Below, one piece after another: positions 7,094-7,908 of a stretch of DNA of 7,908 bases (its first letter is position 1; the number at the start of each line of letters is the position of its first letter). A model generated the notes under the pieces. That model did no database searches. It had not been told where the DNA came from and saw only the letters and a program-made list of their open reading frames with translations. The DNA is from Flavobacteriales bacterium (lineage in GTDB: Bacteria > Bacteroidota > Bacteroidia > Flavobacteriales_D > Sanyastnellaceae). The position numbers and the translations under genes were made by a program. Location: positions 1 to 7,908 of the forward strand of contig JANRAA010000061.1 of NCBI GenBank assembly GCA_030728235.1. The letters run 5' to 3'.

Positions 7094-7908
7094 ATGAAGT
7101 TCGAGAACCTTACCATCTGGATCATCTCGCCCGAAGCATGGGGGACGCAAAAAGTTTCAAAGCACCATTATGCCTTGGAGCTGGCTCGCCGTGACAACGA
7201 AATCGTATTCATAGAACCGCCACAAGCAAAAAACCCATTGCGCGAAGTTTCACAGAGCATCTCTGCATTCTCGTTCATCAGTTTGCCTGGATTGCGCTTT
7301 TTTCCACGTTTTCTCCGCAGGCACCTCATCGAACGCGATTTTCGTCGTATTCAAAAGAAGACAGGCACCCGTCCAGACGTGATTTGGTCGTTCGACAACA
7401 GCAGACTGTTTGAACTCGATGTGTGGAAGACCTATGTCACATCACTGCACCACGTTGTTGACCTCACCATGGATTTCAACCTTTGTGTGGCCGCGAGCAC
7501 ATCGCAATTGTGTTTGGGAACGACAAAGTTCATAGTCGCGAAAATGAGTAATTGCAACCCCAAGAGTTACAACATCGGACATGGAGTAAATCTTTGGGAT
7601 CGGAAACCGACGCACGGAAAAACCAGACGACCGCGCGTTACTTACACCGGAAATTTACTCATTAGATATCTGAACAGAGAATTGGTTCTGAGTGCAGTGG
7701 ATCAATATCCTGACGCCGATTTTATTTTTGTTGGCAGCTACAGCATCGACAACATGAACAATCACTTAGATGCAGACAGCTTGGCTTTTATAGACGAGTT
7801 GAAGCAGCGATCGAACTGTTATTTGCTTGGCGCCATAGAAAAGGCTGCTTACCATAACGTTTTAGACGAAGCCGACATCTTCATTGTCGCCTATCGCAAG
7901 CAATACTA
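7094..7908 (+). CDS. GT-B glycosyltransferase, 3' end outside the window
   Basis: 271 codons are open to the right edge without a stop. The start is fixed by an in-frame TAA at 7079-7081, 12 nt upstream of the ATG. The N-terminal half begins IWIISPEAWGTQKVSKHHYALELARR (residues 8-33), like the first Rossmann strand and helix of GT-B enzymes that find a partner substrate, followed by EIVFIEPP and DVIWSFDN. The linker YNIGHGVN (159-166) matches the I-P-N-G-V position of GT4-type proteins. The second half has VTYTGNL (182-188), DFIFVGSYS (209-217) and NCYLLGAIEKAAYHNVLDEADIFIVAYR (241-268), the usual arrangement where the donor nucleotide-sugar binds. No signal peptide, so cytoplasmic or membrane-associated. 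Such enzymes usually build exopolysaccharide, O-antigen or capsule. The catalytic E-x7-E region would be beyond the edge. Donor and acceptor cannot be told. Confidence 0.85.
   Translation, partial: MKFENLTIWIISPEAWGTQKVSKHHYALELARRDNEIVFIEPPQAKNPLREVSQSISAFSFISLPGLRFFPRFLRRHLIERDFRRIQKKTGTRPDVIWSFDNSRLFELDVWKTYVTSLHHVVDLTMDFNLCVAASTSQLCLGTTKFIVAKMSNCNPKSYNIGHGVNLWDRKPTHGKTRRPRVTYTGNLLIRYLNRELVLSAVDQYPDADFIFVGSYSIDNMNNHLDADSLAFIDELKQRSNCYLLGAIEKAAYHNVLDEADIFIVAYRKQY

Overview
The window looks like a chromosomal segment of a Bacteroidota bacterium, probably of the Flavobacteriales or a neighbouring order. This rests on protein families rather than on any marker gene. Clues are a type IX secretion (T9SS) sorting tail at the left edge, an Omp28-type lipoprotein, a PorT-like small outer-membrane barrel, a DUF6029-type large barrel, a long BNR/Asp-box exoprotein, A-rich leaders mostly without Shine-Dalgarno sequences, and a TTG start. 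No tRNA, rRNA, CRISPR array, insertion sequence or phage gene was seen.

Layout. Positions 1-137 hold the 3' end of a gene whose product carries a T9SS C-terminal domain, followed by a large stem-loop terminator (155-211). Positions 228-716 encode a periplasmic TlpA-type thioredoxin with a CSPC active site, closed by a second terminator (722-744). Positions 780-3901 hold three tightly packed genes that look like one operon: a large DUF6029-like barrel (TTG start), an Omp28-like lipoprotein (1 nt gap) and a PorT-like barrel (11 nt overlap). Positions 3898-6990 on the minus strand encode a 1030-residue secreted protein with eleven Asp boxes. Its stop codon overlaps the stop of the convergent barrel gene. 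After a 103 bp divergent intergenic region, a GT-B glycosyltransferase gene starts at 7094 and runs off the right edge.

How the genes may work together. The thioredoxin, the DUF6029-like barrel and the Omp28-like lipoprotein form a plausible envelope thiol-disulfide set. Apart from the lipid-anchor cysteine, every cysteine in these three products lies in a closely spaced pair: CSPC in the thioredoxin, CGNC in the lipoprotein, and C-x4-C in the last part of the barrel. This is the best candidate here for an under-described system, but the functional link is inference. The BNR protein and the glycosyltransferase appear to be independent units.
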